From an uncultured Verrucomicrobiae bacterium (GTDB lineage Bacteria; Verrucomicrobiota; Verrucomicrobiia; Limisphaerales; AAA164-E04), in contig OX638380.1 in the NCBI GenBank assembly GCA_951813855.1, positions 3,798,876-3,862,875 on the forward strand: a DNA stretch of 64,000 bases. The letters run 5' to 3'. Below are positions 44,781 through 53,774 of this stretch, one piece after another. The notes below the pieces were generated by a model, which ran no database searches, had not been told where the DNA came from, and worked only from the letters and a program-made list of their open reading frames with translations. The first letter of the stretch is position 1. Every line of letters starts with the position of its first letter. The position numbers were made by a program, and so were the translations under genes.

Positions 44781-46010
44781 TTAGCGCAAACGCAAGCGTA
44801 TTTCCCGATCGCTCTCCTTCAAGAACCGGACAACCTTGAAGGTATCGCCCCGCGTGACTACCAGAGTGTCGTCCCAGGTCTCCAAGCGGAAGGAATTGAT
44901 CGATTTCGCCTCGCTCAATTTACGTCCCAAGCCGAAGAAAAACCGGGGACGGTGCGTGGAAGATAGCTCTAGTTTCATTTCGAAGCGTTCCGGAATTGTC
45001 GCCATCCGCATTACGGCGGCCCGTTTTTTTTCGGTAGTCAATTTTCCGTCGGCAGATTCTCTCCAATCCGGCAACGGATCAGAATCGTATTTCATCAAGG
45101 AGTGAGGATAAGCCGTATAACTGCGACGCATATTTCCAACCAGGCCAGAGCTTCCTCGGGGACTCAAATACGGATAGATCCGTTTAGCTGATTCTTTACC
45201 GAGATATTCGAACCGAAAGCTACACTTTCCACTCTGATCCGAAAGGGCAGCCACCTCCCTCATTCTCCAATTTCGTTTATCGGTTCTGAGATCCAAATCC
45301 AGAACTTGATCTCCTATCGTCAGTCTGCCCCACTGTGGGGTGTTCTCGATCATTTCCTGGGAGTTTAGGGTCATGTGGTATTCGTTATCCTGCAATTCAA
45401 CTTCTCCTTCGAACAACACTCCCCGGGGGCGGTCGGAACGAATCACCCCGAAATCGATTCTTCCTGAAGGCAGTCGCCCCTTTGCAATTAACTTCAAATC
45501 GGAAAACTTCGGAACTGCTTGCTGTCGGTTCCAATCCTCGTCCAATTCGTACACCCGATAGCGAAGGTTTCGGATCGGCCCCGGACCTCGATTTGCCCAT
45601 TCTCGATAAGTGCTGGCCTGAAAGATTCGATCCGGACTGTCCATCCGTTCCAAGAGTTGAATCGATTTCTGTGGGATCCGCTTTTTACCCCAGATCGCAT
45701 GACTAATCAGATAACCGGATTCGTCGACGCTTTCTAATTCCCCCTGCAACGAATGGCCGTTTTGGGTCAGGATTCGCCAAGATCCCTGAGGACGTTCTTC
45801 CATCCGCTCGGAAAAAACGATCGTCCCCAGAGAAGCGGACTCAAATACCCACGGCTCGTTCCAGTGAGGATTCGACCACCGGATCCGGCCCGGTTCGCCG
45901 TCAAGCAATTCGCCCGGCATGATACTCGGAAGTTTTCCATGGAGCTGGTCGGCGGATAACTCTACGACCAAGGCGATCGCCGCTATGCCAAGAAAACCGA
46001 AGGGCCTCAT
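44781..46010 (-). CDS. Secreted beta-rich protein, N-terminal part of the probably split gene
   Basis: 409 residues from the ATG at 46010, which overlaps the previous stop as ATGA. Signal peptide at 1-20 (FLGIAAIALVVELSA). It contains the same kind of module as its neighbour: GHSLQGELESVDESGYLISHAIWGKKRIPQKSIQLLERM. The last 60 residues (INSFRLETWDDTLVV, FKVVRFLKESDREIRLRLR) look like the first half of a LamG-like domain cut off by TAA. The function is unknown; the signal peptide says periplasm or outside. Confidence 0.72.
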   Translation of the reverse strand: MRPFGFLGIAAIALVVELSADQLHGKLPSIMPGELLDGEPGRIRWSNPHWNEPWVFESASLGTIVFSERMEERPQGSWRILTQNGHSLQGELESVDESGYLISHAIWGKKRIPQKSIQLLERMDSPDRIFQASTYREWANRGPGPIRNLRYRVYELDEDWNRQQAVPKFSDLKLIAKGRLPSGRIDFGVIRSDRPRGVLFEGEVELQDNEYHMTLNSQEMIENTPQWGRLTIGDQVLDLDLRTDKRNWRMREVAALSDQSGKCSFRFEYLGKESAKRIYPYLSPRGSSGLVGNMRRSYTAYPHSLMKYDSDPLPDWRESADGKLTTEKKRAAVMRMATIPERFEMKLELSSTHRPRFFFGLGRKLSEAKSINSFRLETWDDTLVVTRGDTFKVVRFLKESDREIRLRLR

Positions 46011-47401
46011 CGTTCTTTGCCCTGGCGTATCTCCGCTGCTTTCCGTCGCTGCCAAGGAGTCATGTACCCAGAGTCGAGATCTCGAACGATTTGCTGACCG
46101 ATCGAAGCGATCAAACCTTGTTCTCCGGGATTTTGTTCGGGATTGAAAAGATGATGGAGTCTTCTTCGCCCTTCCTCCTGCAATTTTTCGCGGTACCGCG
46201 TTTCTTCTGTATCGTAGGCCAACGCTACGGCTTTGGCTTGCTCTCGCTGAGCGGAAGAAAGTTTCAGGCGCATGTCCACCCAAGCCACTGCGAATTCTTT
46301 GAGAGCCATGGTTTGGGCGTCACGCCGACGTTGACGATCCTGACGCCAACGCTTCCAATCATCGAAAGAAATTAGCTCCCAAAGCGCCTCCTGAAACAGC
46401 GGATGAGCGATCAAAAATTCCGGTTCGATCGACCAAACGCCGCCCTTCGGCGGTTGGTTCGCAAGACTAATACGCCGTCCCTCCCAGTCTTCAACTTTCC
46501 ACTCGAAGATCTTCACCTGTTCCCCAACCGTTTCCCTGACGGCCGCCAAATAACGCTGTCGATTGTCCTCGAGGGACAATCCCAGCACTTCCGTTTGTCT
46601 TGCGAAATATGTCATGGCCAGCCGATGCACTATCCGCGCATCTTGGCTTAATTCCTCTTGCCGGATTCGTCCCTTGCGTCGGTCCGGTAACAACTGAGAT
46701 TCGGCCTGATTCAGTTTTGGCGGTTCCAGGCGGGCGAACGGATTATCGGAGGTTTCCTCTGCCGCCTGAGACTTTCCGGTGGATAGCCAACTCCAGAGCG
46801 TGCCCTGAATTTCAGAACGTATTAATGACGCATCTACTTCAGGAAGTTCTAACTGGGGCAGCTGACGGATAAACTTCTTCCTGCCCCATCGGAGCGCTTG
46901 GGTAAATCCTTCCAGGTTAGCCCAGTCGGTCATCACTTGTAACCACGCCTGCCGATCTTCAGCCGCAATGAAAAGCAGTTCATCGATCCATGATAAGGCC
47001 AAGTTGCCGGAAGTGAGAACGAGCCGCTCTTTTCTGATCCTTTCCTGACGCTCGGCGAATATCAGCAGACGATTGATCGACACGGATTCGATATCGCTTC
47101 CGTCCCACTCTCCTTCGTTAACGGCCAGCCAGTTCCAATGCCGCAGCAACGTCACAAACTCCGAATCGGCAACCATACCGTTCGTCCGCCTCAGCGGCGC
47201 ACCCGGAATCGGTGGAAACTCAGCTAACGTCAGTCCCGGGACTGGAAATCCTTCGGTATTTCCGATCCCGGCGCGATGCGGCGGGGCCGCAGGGGGCGAT
47301 TCGAGCTGGCTTTGCTGTCCTGGCGATTCCCAAGTCGCCCCTCCGCAGCAAAAACCGAGGCCGACAAGAGTCGGAATCATGGTGGCCGAAAACCGAGTCA
47401 C
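46007..47401 (-). CDS. Secreted helical protein of unknown function, paralogue of 41491-43233
   Basis: 464 residues from a GTG at 47401. The N-terminus has a hydrophobic signal-like stretch (TMIPTLVGLGFCCGG), possibly a lipoprotein, and then a Pro-rich linker. Shared blocks with the gene at 41491: SWIDELLFIAAEDRQAW, ANLEGFTQALRWGRKKF, LKLSSAQREQAKAVALAYD and SGYMTPWQRRKAAEI. It is the first gene of a four-frame operon in which every junction but one is an ATGA overlap. The arrangement (helical, beta, beta, helical) suggests partners that work together at the envelope. Confidence 0.72.
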   Translation of the reverse strand: MTRFSATMIPTLVGLGFCCGGATWESPGQQSQLESPPAAPPHRAGIGNTEGFPVPGLTLAEFPPIPGAPLRRTNGMVADSEFVTLLRHWNWLAVNEGEWDGSDIESVSINRLLIFAERQERIRKERLVLTSGNLALSWIDELLFIAAEDRQAWLQVMTDWANLEGFTQALRWGRKKFIRQLPQLELPEVDASLIRSEIQGTLWSWLSTGKSQAAEETSDNPFARLEPPKLNQAESQLLPDRRKGRIRQEELSQDARIVHRLAMTYFARQTEVLGLSLEDNRQRYLAAVRETVGEQVKIFEWKVEDWEGRRISLANQPPKGGVWSIEPEFLIAHPLFQEALWELISFDDWKRWRQDRQRRRDAQTMALKEFAVAWVDMRLKLSSAQREQAKAVALAYDTEETRYREKLQEEGRRRLHHLFNPEQNPGEQGLIASIGQQIVRDLDSGYMTPWQRRKAAEIRQGKER

Positions 47402-47758
47402 AATACCTCAAGCATTGAACTTCTTGTAGCCCAGCAATCGGGAATATTCAAGAGCCGGAACGCCATCCCAGAACCGTACAACTAAGTTTCAGCAGCCGCT
47501 AACCGAGGTGTGACTCCCGTTTAAGCCATGGTCCGGCTTTGGGGGGATTACTACGAAAGACGGCAGTCACCTGGAACCGGAGCTGCTCTGGGGGATTTAT
47601 TGTCTCCTGGGGTTGTCGGCCGCAGTTTTCTTCCGGGTAAGACGGGATCGATCGGCGATTGCGGCGCGGTGCCTTCCGGCATCCAAGATCCGCCCGTTTC
47701 CCGTCTTCGGCCTGGATTCAGCAGGGACGGGCGTTACGATTGCGGCCTCGGACCGGAT
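47402..47758. other. Intergenic, promoter region of the four-frame operon
   Basis: About 357 bases between that operon's start and the end of the DUF1501 gene. No gene is recognised. Part of it (47695-47758) is duplicated at 41015-41080 together with the DUF1501 end. Confidence 0.45.
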
Positions 47759-49219
47759 TCAGGTCAGGACTGGATGAACGACCTTGCCGGCGACGTCGGT
47801 CAAACGGAAATCCCGGCCTTGAAACCGATAGGTGAGCCGTTCGTGGTCGATTCCCAGGCAATGGAGGATCGTGGCGTGCAAATCGTTGATGTGCACGCCG
47901 TCGCGAACGATGTTGTAAGCGAAATCGTCAGTCTCGCCGTGTACCGTTCCGCCTTGGATTCCGCCGCCCGCCATCCAGACGCTGTAACAGCGCGGGTGAT
48001 GGTCTCTGCCGAAACTGGTTTTGGTAATGTTGCCTTGGCTGTAGGCGGTGCGTCCGAATTCTCCGCCCCAGATCACGAGCGTTTCGTCCAGCAGCCCCCG
48101 CTGCCTGAGGTCGGCGATCAGGGCGGCCGAGGCTTGATCAGTATTCTTCGCCTGTTTGCGAACGCCGTCGGGAAGGCCGCCGTGGTGATCCCAATCCCGG
48201 TGGATTAGTTTAATGAACCGGACGCCTTTCTCCACTAGCCGGCGAGCCAGCAAGCAGTTGTTGGCGAAGGAAGCCTTGCCGGGGTCGGCGCCGTATTGTT
48301 CGAGGACGGCCGGCGATTCGGTGCTCAAGTCGGTGAGTTCGGGAACGCTGGTTTGCATCCGCCAGGCCAATTCGTATTGCTTGATGCGAGTCAAGATTTC
48401 CGGGTCTTTGACGATATCGTATTGCCTGCGATTGAGAGTTTGCAACCGGTCGAGCATGCGGCGGCGGGTCGAGGATCCCAATCCCGGGGGATTGGAAGCG
48501 AAGAGCACGGGATCGCCTTGGGCCCGGAACTGGACGCCTTGATGGCTGCTGGGTAAAAAACCGTTGCCCCAGTAACGGGATTGTAGCGATTGGCCGCCGC
48601 TGCCGCTGAGCATCACGACGAAGGAAGGCAAATCGCGGTTTTCCGAACCGAGTCCGTAGGACAGCCAGGCTCCAAGAGTCGGTCTGCCGGGTTGTTGATG
48701 TCCGGTGTAGAGATAGGTGACGGCCGGATCGTGGTTGATGGGTTCGGTGTGAATGGTGCGGATCAGGCAGATGTCGTCGGCGATCTTGGCGAGGTGGGGC
48801 AGGGCGGCGGAAAGCTCCATGCCGGAGGCGCCGTGGGGTTGAAACTCGAAAGCGCTGCCGACGCAAAGATGGTGTTTTTGTCCGCTGGTCATGCCGGTGA
48901 TGCGTTGCCCCCGGCGCACCGAATCCGGCAGCTGCTTGCCGGTCATCTCCTTGAGGACCGGTTTGGGGTCGAATAGATCGATGTGCGAAGGCGCCCCGGA
49001 CTGGAACAGGTAGATGACCTGTTTGGCTCGAGGTGCGAAATGCAGTGGATAGACGGCTCCTGGCGTCGCCGATTTCGCCGGATCGGCCGAAAGGACGCCG
49101 GCCGGGTTATCGTCTTCCGCGAGCAAGGTGGAGAGCGCAATGGTTCCCAAGCTGGCTCCCGTGCGCTTGAGGAAGGCCCGGCGAGCGATCGAAGCGTGGA
49201 TCAAAGGGTCCGGGTTCAT
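47759..49219 (-). CDS. DUF1501 secreted protein
   Basis: 486 residues. A Tat-like start (RRAFLKRTGASLG) suggests twin-arginine export. Family blocks: KQVIYLFQSGAPSHIDLFDPKP, TYLYTGHQQPGRPTLGAWLSYGLG, FIKLIHRDWDHHGG, LLDETLVIWGGEFGRT and GRDHHPRCYSVWMAGGGIQGG. These resemble the alkaline-phosphatase superfamily, and the His/Asp-rich motifs could bind metal. Function is unproven. DUF1501 genes in PVC bacteria almost always follow a PSD1-type gene, as here with a gap of six bases. Confidence 0.93.
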   Translation of the reverse strand: MNPDPLIHASIARRAFLKRTGASLGTIALSTLLAEDDNPAGVLSADPAKSATPGAVYPLHFAPRAKQVIYLFQSGAPSHIDLFDPKPVLKEMTGKQLPDSVRRGQRITGMTSGQKHHLCVGSAFEFQPHGASGMELSAALPHLAKIADDICLIRTIHTEPINHDPAVTYLYTGHQQPGRPTLGAWLSYGLGSENRDLPSFVVMLSGSGGQSLQSRYWGNGFLPSSHQGVQFRAQGDPVLFASNPPGLGSSTRRRMLDRLQTLNRRQYDIVKDPEILTRIKQYELAWRMQTSVPELTDLSTESPAVLEQYGADPGKASFANNCLLARRLVEKGVRFIKLIHRDWDHHGGLPDGVRKQAKNTDQASAALIADLRQRGLLDETLVIWGGEFGRTAYSQGNITKTSFGRDHHPRCYSVWMAGGGIQGGTVHGETDDFAYNIVRDGVHINDLHATILHCLGIDHERLTYRFQGRDFRLTDVAGKVVHPVLT

Positions 49220-49225
49220 AATCGA

Positions 49226-52200
49226 TTAGCCTTTGGTTATCGTTTCGTCGAGATTCAGCAAAATATTGCCCACGACAGTCCAAGCGGCCAGTTCGCAAAT
49301 GTCCAACGCCACCGGCGGTTCGGAAGCGCCGATGTGGATTAATTGGTTAGCTTCCTTTCGGTTCTCGGAATAGTAAGCCAGTTCTTCCTGATAAGCGCGC
49401 CGCAACTGTTCGACTTCCTTCGCTTCGGGAGATCGTCCCAAAACCAGTTTCCAAGCGTGGTGGATTTGCTGTTCCAGATCGGCCGGTTTTTCGGTCATGA
49501 TCCGGGCGGCCAAGGCTCGAGCCGCTTCCACATACACCGGATCGTTCATGAGCGCGAGCGCTTGGAGCGGAGTATTGGTTCGTGCCCGTTTTACCGTGCA
49601 GGTTTCGCGGCTGGGGGCGTCGAAAATAACGAAGGAAGCGTAGGGTACCGACCGGCGCCAATAGACGTAGAGGCCTCGGCGATAATTCAGTTTGCCTGAG
49701 CTTTGCTCCCATTTCCGGGTGCCCTGGAACGCTACTTGTTCCCAGAGGCCGGGAGGTTGCCAAGGATAGACGCTTTCCCCACCGATCGTCTGGTCCAGCA
49801 AACCGCTGGCGGCCATAGCGATATCCCTGATGCCTTCGGCTTCCAGCCGCGTCCGGGGAAACCGGGCAAGGTACCGATTGCTCGGATCTACTTGGGGTTG
49901 ATCCTTCCGCAGCAGCGAGTCTTGACGATAGGTGGCGGAGGTGAGGATGAGACGGTGAAGGCGCTTCACATTCCAGCCGCTGTCGACGAATTCTCGCGCC
50001 AGCCAGTCCAGCAGGTCGGGATGGCTGGGCCATTCGCCCTGAGTCCCGAAGTCTTCGGAAGTCTTGACGATGCCCATGCCGAAAAATTGTTGCCAGTAAT
50101 GGTTGACGATGACGCGGGCGGTCAGCGGATGGTCGGGATCCACTAGCCAGCGGGCCAAGGCCAATCGGTCGTTACCCTCGGCTTCATAATCGGAAAACAA
50201 TGCCGAGGGCAGTCCGGGTTCGACCTTTTTTCCGGGATTGTTGTATTCGCCTCGGACCAGAACGAAGGTGTCTTTGCGCTGCTCGCGCTCGTCCATCACC
50301 ATGGCTACCGGGATGGATTTGTCCAAGTCGGCGCGTTCTTTTCTTTTGGCATCCAGCAGCTGCCGGAGTTGCTTCACTTCTTCGATCTGGTTTTCGCGAA
50401 AATGTTTCTGAACCGTGGCCGAAAAGGTCGCCAGTTCGTCTCGGTCGAAGCGGATGATCTCGGAGCGGACGTCCGCGGGCAGAGCTGTCCAGGCCGGAAG
50501 GTCCGAGGAGCGTTTGACCGCTAATCGAAATCGTTGCAGCGTCGCTGGAGACACCGGCGAGGCGAAGGTGAGTTTGACGCGGATTTGAGTGCCCGGTTCG
50601 TTGGCGATCGGTTTTTCCGTTTGGAACCAAGCGTATTCCGGAGCTGCCGCCGGTTCGTTCTGGGTCTCGATCGACCAACCGGAGTCGGATTTGCCGTTCA
50701 AAGTCTCGGCGACGCCATGACCGGAGGTTTCCCGGCTGGCTATGGCTTTGTTGATCTTGACCGGTTTGAACGGGGGGAAATATTCGTGGCATTCGAAGGC
50801 GACGGCGGGTTCGGATTCGGTGACGGCCAGTTTTACGAGGAGCCGGTTGTCGCCTTTCGTCAGTTCGATTCGAAACTCCCCGTTTTCGGGGGGTGGCAGT
50901 TTTTCGTGATTGAGCCAGAGGGCGTAGGCCAGCGAGGTGTTCACTTTTAATACCGAAGTCATCGCCTGTTCGGTAGCGATCTTGGCCGTTAAATAAATGG
51001 CGCCGCCAGCGGCGGTAAGCTCTTCCAGAATTTGGCCGGAACTGGCTAGGGGAGCGGTCCATTGGAGTCTCGACTCGCCGTAAGTCGAATCGAAATCCAG
51101 CTTTCCTTCCGGAGCGAATACGGTCTCCAACAGGTGGGCGGAATCGAGATTAGCTCCGAAGGGCCCGATGGCGCGCCACTCGACCAGTTTTAGTTCGGCG
51201 GGAGGCCGCCCGGCGTCTTGACGGGGGCTCGGCCGGGCGAGCGCTTCGAATCCGGTCAGCAGAAAACTCGCTTGGTTCTCGGCGGCCGACAGTTCGGCTT
51301 GCTCGTTCTCGGCGGGAACGACTTCCAGCCGAATACCGGTCACCTCATTCTGACTGGTGTGAAAATCAAAAGTGTAAGTGGCAGCCTCGTTCTTCGGTTG
51401 GGCTAGGCCGGCCAACGGTTCCCAGTCGTCGAAAGCCGCTGTTCCCAGTTCCTTGGCCCAGTCGTTCTGCCGTCGGTCGTAGTCTTGGTTGGGGGCTTCG
51501 ACGAGATTCCGGTGGCCGGTTTCCAACGCCGTGATTTCCCGAGCCAAGGATGCCATCTGGTTGCTTTGCGCTTCGGATGGGAGGGGCAATCGGGGGCGCG
51601 GATTGACGCCGCGATCCAAGCCGTCTTCCGGCACGTTATTGAAGTAGGCGAAGAATCGATAGTATTCCTCCTGGGAGATGGGGTCGTACTTGTGGTCGTG
51701 ACACTCGGCGCAGGCAAGCGAAGTGCCCAACCAGACGCGGGCGGTGGTATCCACCCGGCCCACCACGTATTTGACGGAATACTCTTCGGGCAGCGCTCCG
51801 CCTTCGGAGGTCGTCATTTCGTTGCGATGAAAGCCGGTGGCGACTAACTGCTCCCTCGTCGGATTGGGCAACAGATCGCCGGCGAGTTGCTCTACCGTGA
51901 ATTCGTCGAACGGTTTGTTCTCGTTGTAGGCGTTAATCACCCAGTCGCGCCAGCGCCACATGTCGCGGTGCCGGTCGTGGTGAAATCCCTGGGTTTCGCC
52001 GTAGCGGGCGAGATCCAGCCAAAACATGGCCTGGCGTTCCCCGTAGTGTTTGGATTCGAGTAACCGGTCCACCAGCTTTTCGTAGGCCTGATCGGAATCG
52101 TCCTCCAGAAAGGCTTCGATTTCCGCTACCGTGGGCGGCAGGCCCGTGAGGTCTAAGGAAGCCCGTCGAATCAGTTTGGTCCGGGGCGCTTCGGGAGAGG

Positions 52201-52717
52201 GTTCCAGTCCCCGTTTTTCTTGCTGAGCCAAGACGAATTGATCGAGGTCGTTGCGATCCCAATTTTGAGTTTTGACTTGCGGAGGATCAGGACGTTCCGG
52301 ACGGATATAAGCCCAGTGCCGTTCCCATTTGGCGCCTTCTTCGACCCAACGCCGCAAGGTTTGAATCTGTTCCGGCGAAAGTGGTTTTTCGTGAGCGGGA
52401 GGGGGCATGACGTCCTCTGGATCGTCGGCGGTGATGCGGGAGATCAGGGCGCTGGATTCCAGATCGCCGGGAACTACGGCGGTGACGCCGGAAGGGAGCG
52501 GCTGCTTGGCCCGGTCCTCGAGATCCAAGCGCAACCCGGCCTTTTCCTGTTGTTTGTCCGGGCCGTGGCAGGCATAACAATGGCTGGCGAGAATCGGTCG
52601 AATCTCACGATTGAACGATACCGGATCAGGCTCTTCGTCAGGCCAAACCATAAGGGGTACGGCAAAGCCGAACGCCAGCATCGGCCCTAAGGTCCAGGAT
52701 CGCCGGTTCACTTTCAT
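49226..52717 (-). CDS. PSD1 protein: haem-c domain, DUF1549, LamG-like insert, DUF1553
   Basis: 1163 residues. Signal peptide about 1-25. A planctomycete-type cytochrome c domain carries CYACH at 47-51 and VMPPPAHEKPLSPEQIQTLRRW. DUF1549 follows (RNDLDQFVLAQQEKRGLEPSPEA, RRASLDLTGLPPTVAEIEAFLEDD, YGETQGFHHDRHRDMWRWRDW, LACAECHDHKYDPISQEEYY with a second CxxCH). A central beta-rich region of about 350 residues comes next, then DUF1553 (LALARWLVDPDHPLTARVIVNHYWQQFFG to PLQALALMNDPVYVEAARALA). The combination is typical of Planctomycetota and Verrucomicrobiota, and is suspected to act on complex glycans. It shares an operon with DUF1501. Confidence 0.93.
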   Translation of the reverse strand: MKVNRRSWTLGPMLAFGFAVPLMVWPDEEPDPVSFNREIRPILASHCYACHGPDKQQEKAGLRLDLEDRAKQPLPSGVTAVVPGDLESSALISRITADDPEDVMPPPAHEKPLSPEQIQTLRRWVEEGAKWERHWAYIRPERPDPPQVKTQNWDRNDLDQFVLAQQEKRGLEPSPEAPRTKLIRRASLDLTGLPPTVAEIEAFLEDDSDQAYEKLVDRLLESKHYGERQAMFWLDLARYGETQGFHHDRHRDMWRWRDWVINAYNENKPFDEFTVEQLAGDLLPNPTREQLVATGFHRNEMTTSEGGALPEEYSVKYVVGRVDTTARVWLGTSLACAECHDHKYDPISQEEYYRFFAYFNNVPEDGLDRGVNPRPRLPLPSEAQSNQMASLAREITALETGHRNLVEAPNQDYDRRQNDWAKELGTAAFDDWEPLAGLAQPKNEAATYTFDFHTSQNEVTGIRLEVVPAENEQAELSAAENQASFLLTGFEALARPSPRQDAGRPPAELKLVEWRAIGPFGANLDSAHLLETVFAPEGKLDFDSTYGESRLQWTAPLASSGQILEELTAAGGAIYLTAKIATEQAMTSVLKVNTSLAYALWLNHEKLPPPENGEFRIELTKGDNRLLVKLAVTESEPAVAFECHEYFPPFKPVKINKAIASRETSGHGVAETLNGKSDSGWSIETQNEPAAAPEYAWFQTEKPIANEPGTQIRVKLTFASPVSPATLQRFRLAVKRSSDLPAWTALPADVRSEIIRFDRDELATFSATVQKHFRENQIEEVKQLRQLLDAKRKERADLDKSIPVAMVMDEREQRKDTFVLVRGEYNNPGKKVEPGLPSALFSDYEAEGNDRLALARWLVDPDHPLTARVIVNHYWQQFFGMGIVKTSEDFGTQGEWPSHPDLLDWLAREFVDSGWNVKRLHRLILTSATYRQDSLLRKDQPQVDPSNRYLARFPRTRLEAEGIRDIAMAASGLLDQTIGGESVYPWQPPGLWEQVAFQGTRKWEQSSGKLNYRRGLYVYWRRSVPYASFVIFDAPSRETCTVKRARTNTPLQALALMNDPVYVEAARALAARIMTEKPADLEQQIHHAWKLVLGRSPEAKEVEQLRRAYQEELAYYSENRKEANQLIHIGASEPPVALDICELAAWTVVGNILLNLDETITKG

Positions 52718-52740
52718 AGTAGTCGGGGGAATCGTTCTTC

Positions 52741-53364
52741 ATGATCGAGGAAATGTCAAGTCAGCAATCGTTGTCGCCGGCTGACGATGAAGTTCGAATC
52801 GTCGTGCTCGCCGGAGGCGAGAGCAGGCGAATGGGGCAGGATAAATCCGTTGTGCCCTTGCTGGGCCGCCCGCTCTGTGAATGGGTAACGCAAGCGGCCC
52901 GGAGCGCGGGGCGGCCCGTGAGCGTGTTGCGGGAAGATGCCGTTCCGGGATTGGGTCCGTTGGGGGGAATGAAAACGGCTTTCGACCGGTATCCGGAAGA
53001 GTGGCTGGTTTTTCTGTCCTGCGACGCTCCTTTCGTCACCGGCGAGGCGGTGACGAGTTTGATTCGCGAGGGTATTTCCCACCTGACTGCCGCCGGTTAC
53101 GTTGTGGACGACCGTCCGGGGTTTCCGTTGATTTTGGCTCGGCAGCATCTTCCCGTTCTGGAACGGCAACTAGCTTCGGGATTATTGAGCGTCCGGCGAT
53201 TGTTGGCCTGCTTGCCGTGCCGGGAAATCAAGGTCCCTCCCGACGAGCGAAACCGGTTTTTCAACGTCAATACCCCGGGGGATTTGATGCTGGCCCAACG
53301 ACTGGCAGGACTGTATTTGCAGGAGCCAAAGTTCCGACCTTCGCCATCGATCAACGATGGATAG
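52741..53364 (+). CDS. MobA-like NTP transferase (molybdenum cofactor guanylyltransferase family)
   Basis: 207 residues. Nucleotide-binding start VVLAGGESRRMGQDKSVV, then LGPLGGMKTAF, LVFLSCDAPFVTGEAV and FFNVNTPGDLMLA, the pattern of MobA-like transferases. It would attach GMP (or CMP) to molybdopterin. The ATG at 52741 has GGGGGA about nine bases upstream. It is divergent from the PSD1 gene with only 23 bases between starts. No other molybdenum-cofactor gene is near, so the exact nucleotide substrate is open. Confidence 0.88.
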   Translation: MIEEMSSQQSLSPADDEVRIVVLAGGESRRMGQDKSVVPLLGRPLCEWVTQAARSAGRPVSVLREDAVPGLGPLGGMKTAFDRYPEEWLVFLSCDAPFVTGEAVTSLIREGISHLTAAGYVVDDRPGFPLILARQHLPVLERQLASGLLSVRRLLACLPCREIKVPPDERNRFFNVNTPGDLMLAQRLAGLYLQEPKFRPSPSINDG

Positions 53365-53515
53365 CTGGGAGTTCACGATCGCAGGAACGGACGACGAACC
53401 TCGGTTCTGCCGGATGCTCAGGGGCTCGAATCCGTTGAACTCGAGATGTTCCGGGTGGAATGAAAGCGTCTGGATTCCAGATTTATCGGAGGTTGACGCA
53501 GACGGCGAAAGGTAG
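53357..53515 (+). CDS. Short frame overlapping the end of the MobA-like gene, possible gene remnant
   Basis: 52 residues from an ATG that overlaps the MobA-like stop by eight bases. The start FTIAGTDDEPRFCRMLRGSNP resembles the opening strand and helix of a GNAT-type acetyltransferase, but it ends after 52 codons. Likely a decayed or truncated gene. Confidence 0.3.
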   Translation: MDSWEFTIAGTDDEPRFCRMLRGSNPLNSRCSGWNESVWIPDLSEVDADGER

Positions 53516-53774
53516 CCGCTGTTGCTCTTAATATGAGACCGGCGAGTTCGAACTGGCAGCCCAGTGAAGTCGTAACGGTATGCCGAACCTCTGGCAGGAC
53601 ACGCCCAGACCAAACTTGCTCCGTCGTGGCGGAATCGCCGCCGGTTTCGATGGGGCGCCGATACTCGTCGAAAGCGGGTTCCGCAGCGTTCAGTTATCGG
53701 GAAGGGGCATCGCTCCGTTCGGCTTGAGATTGACAGGGCCCGAGAATCATTCCAGATTGGCTCAAGTGAGTTTG

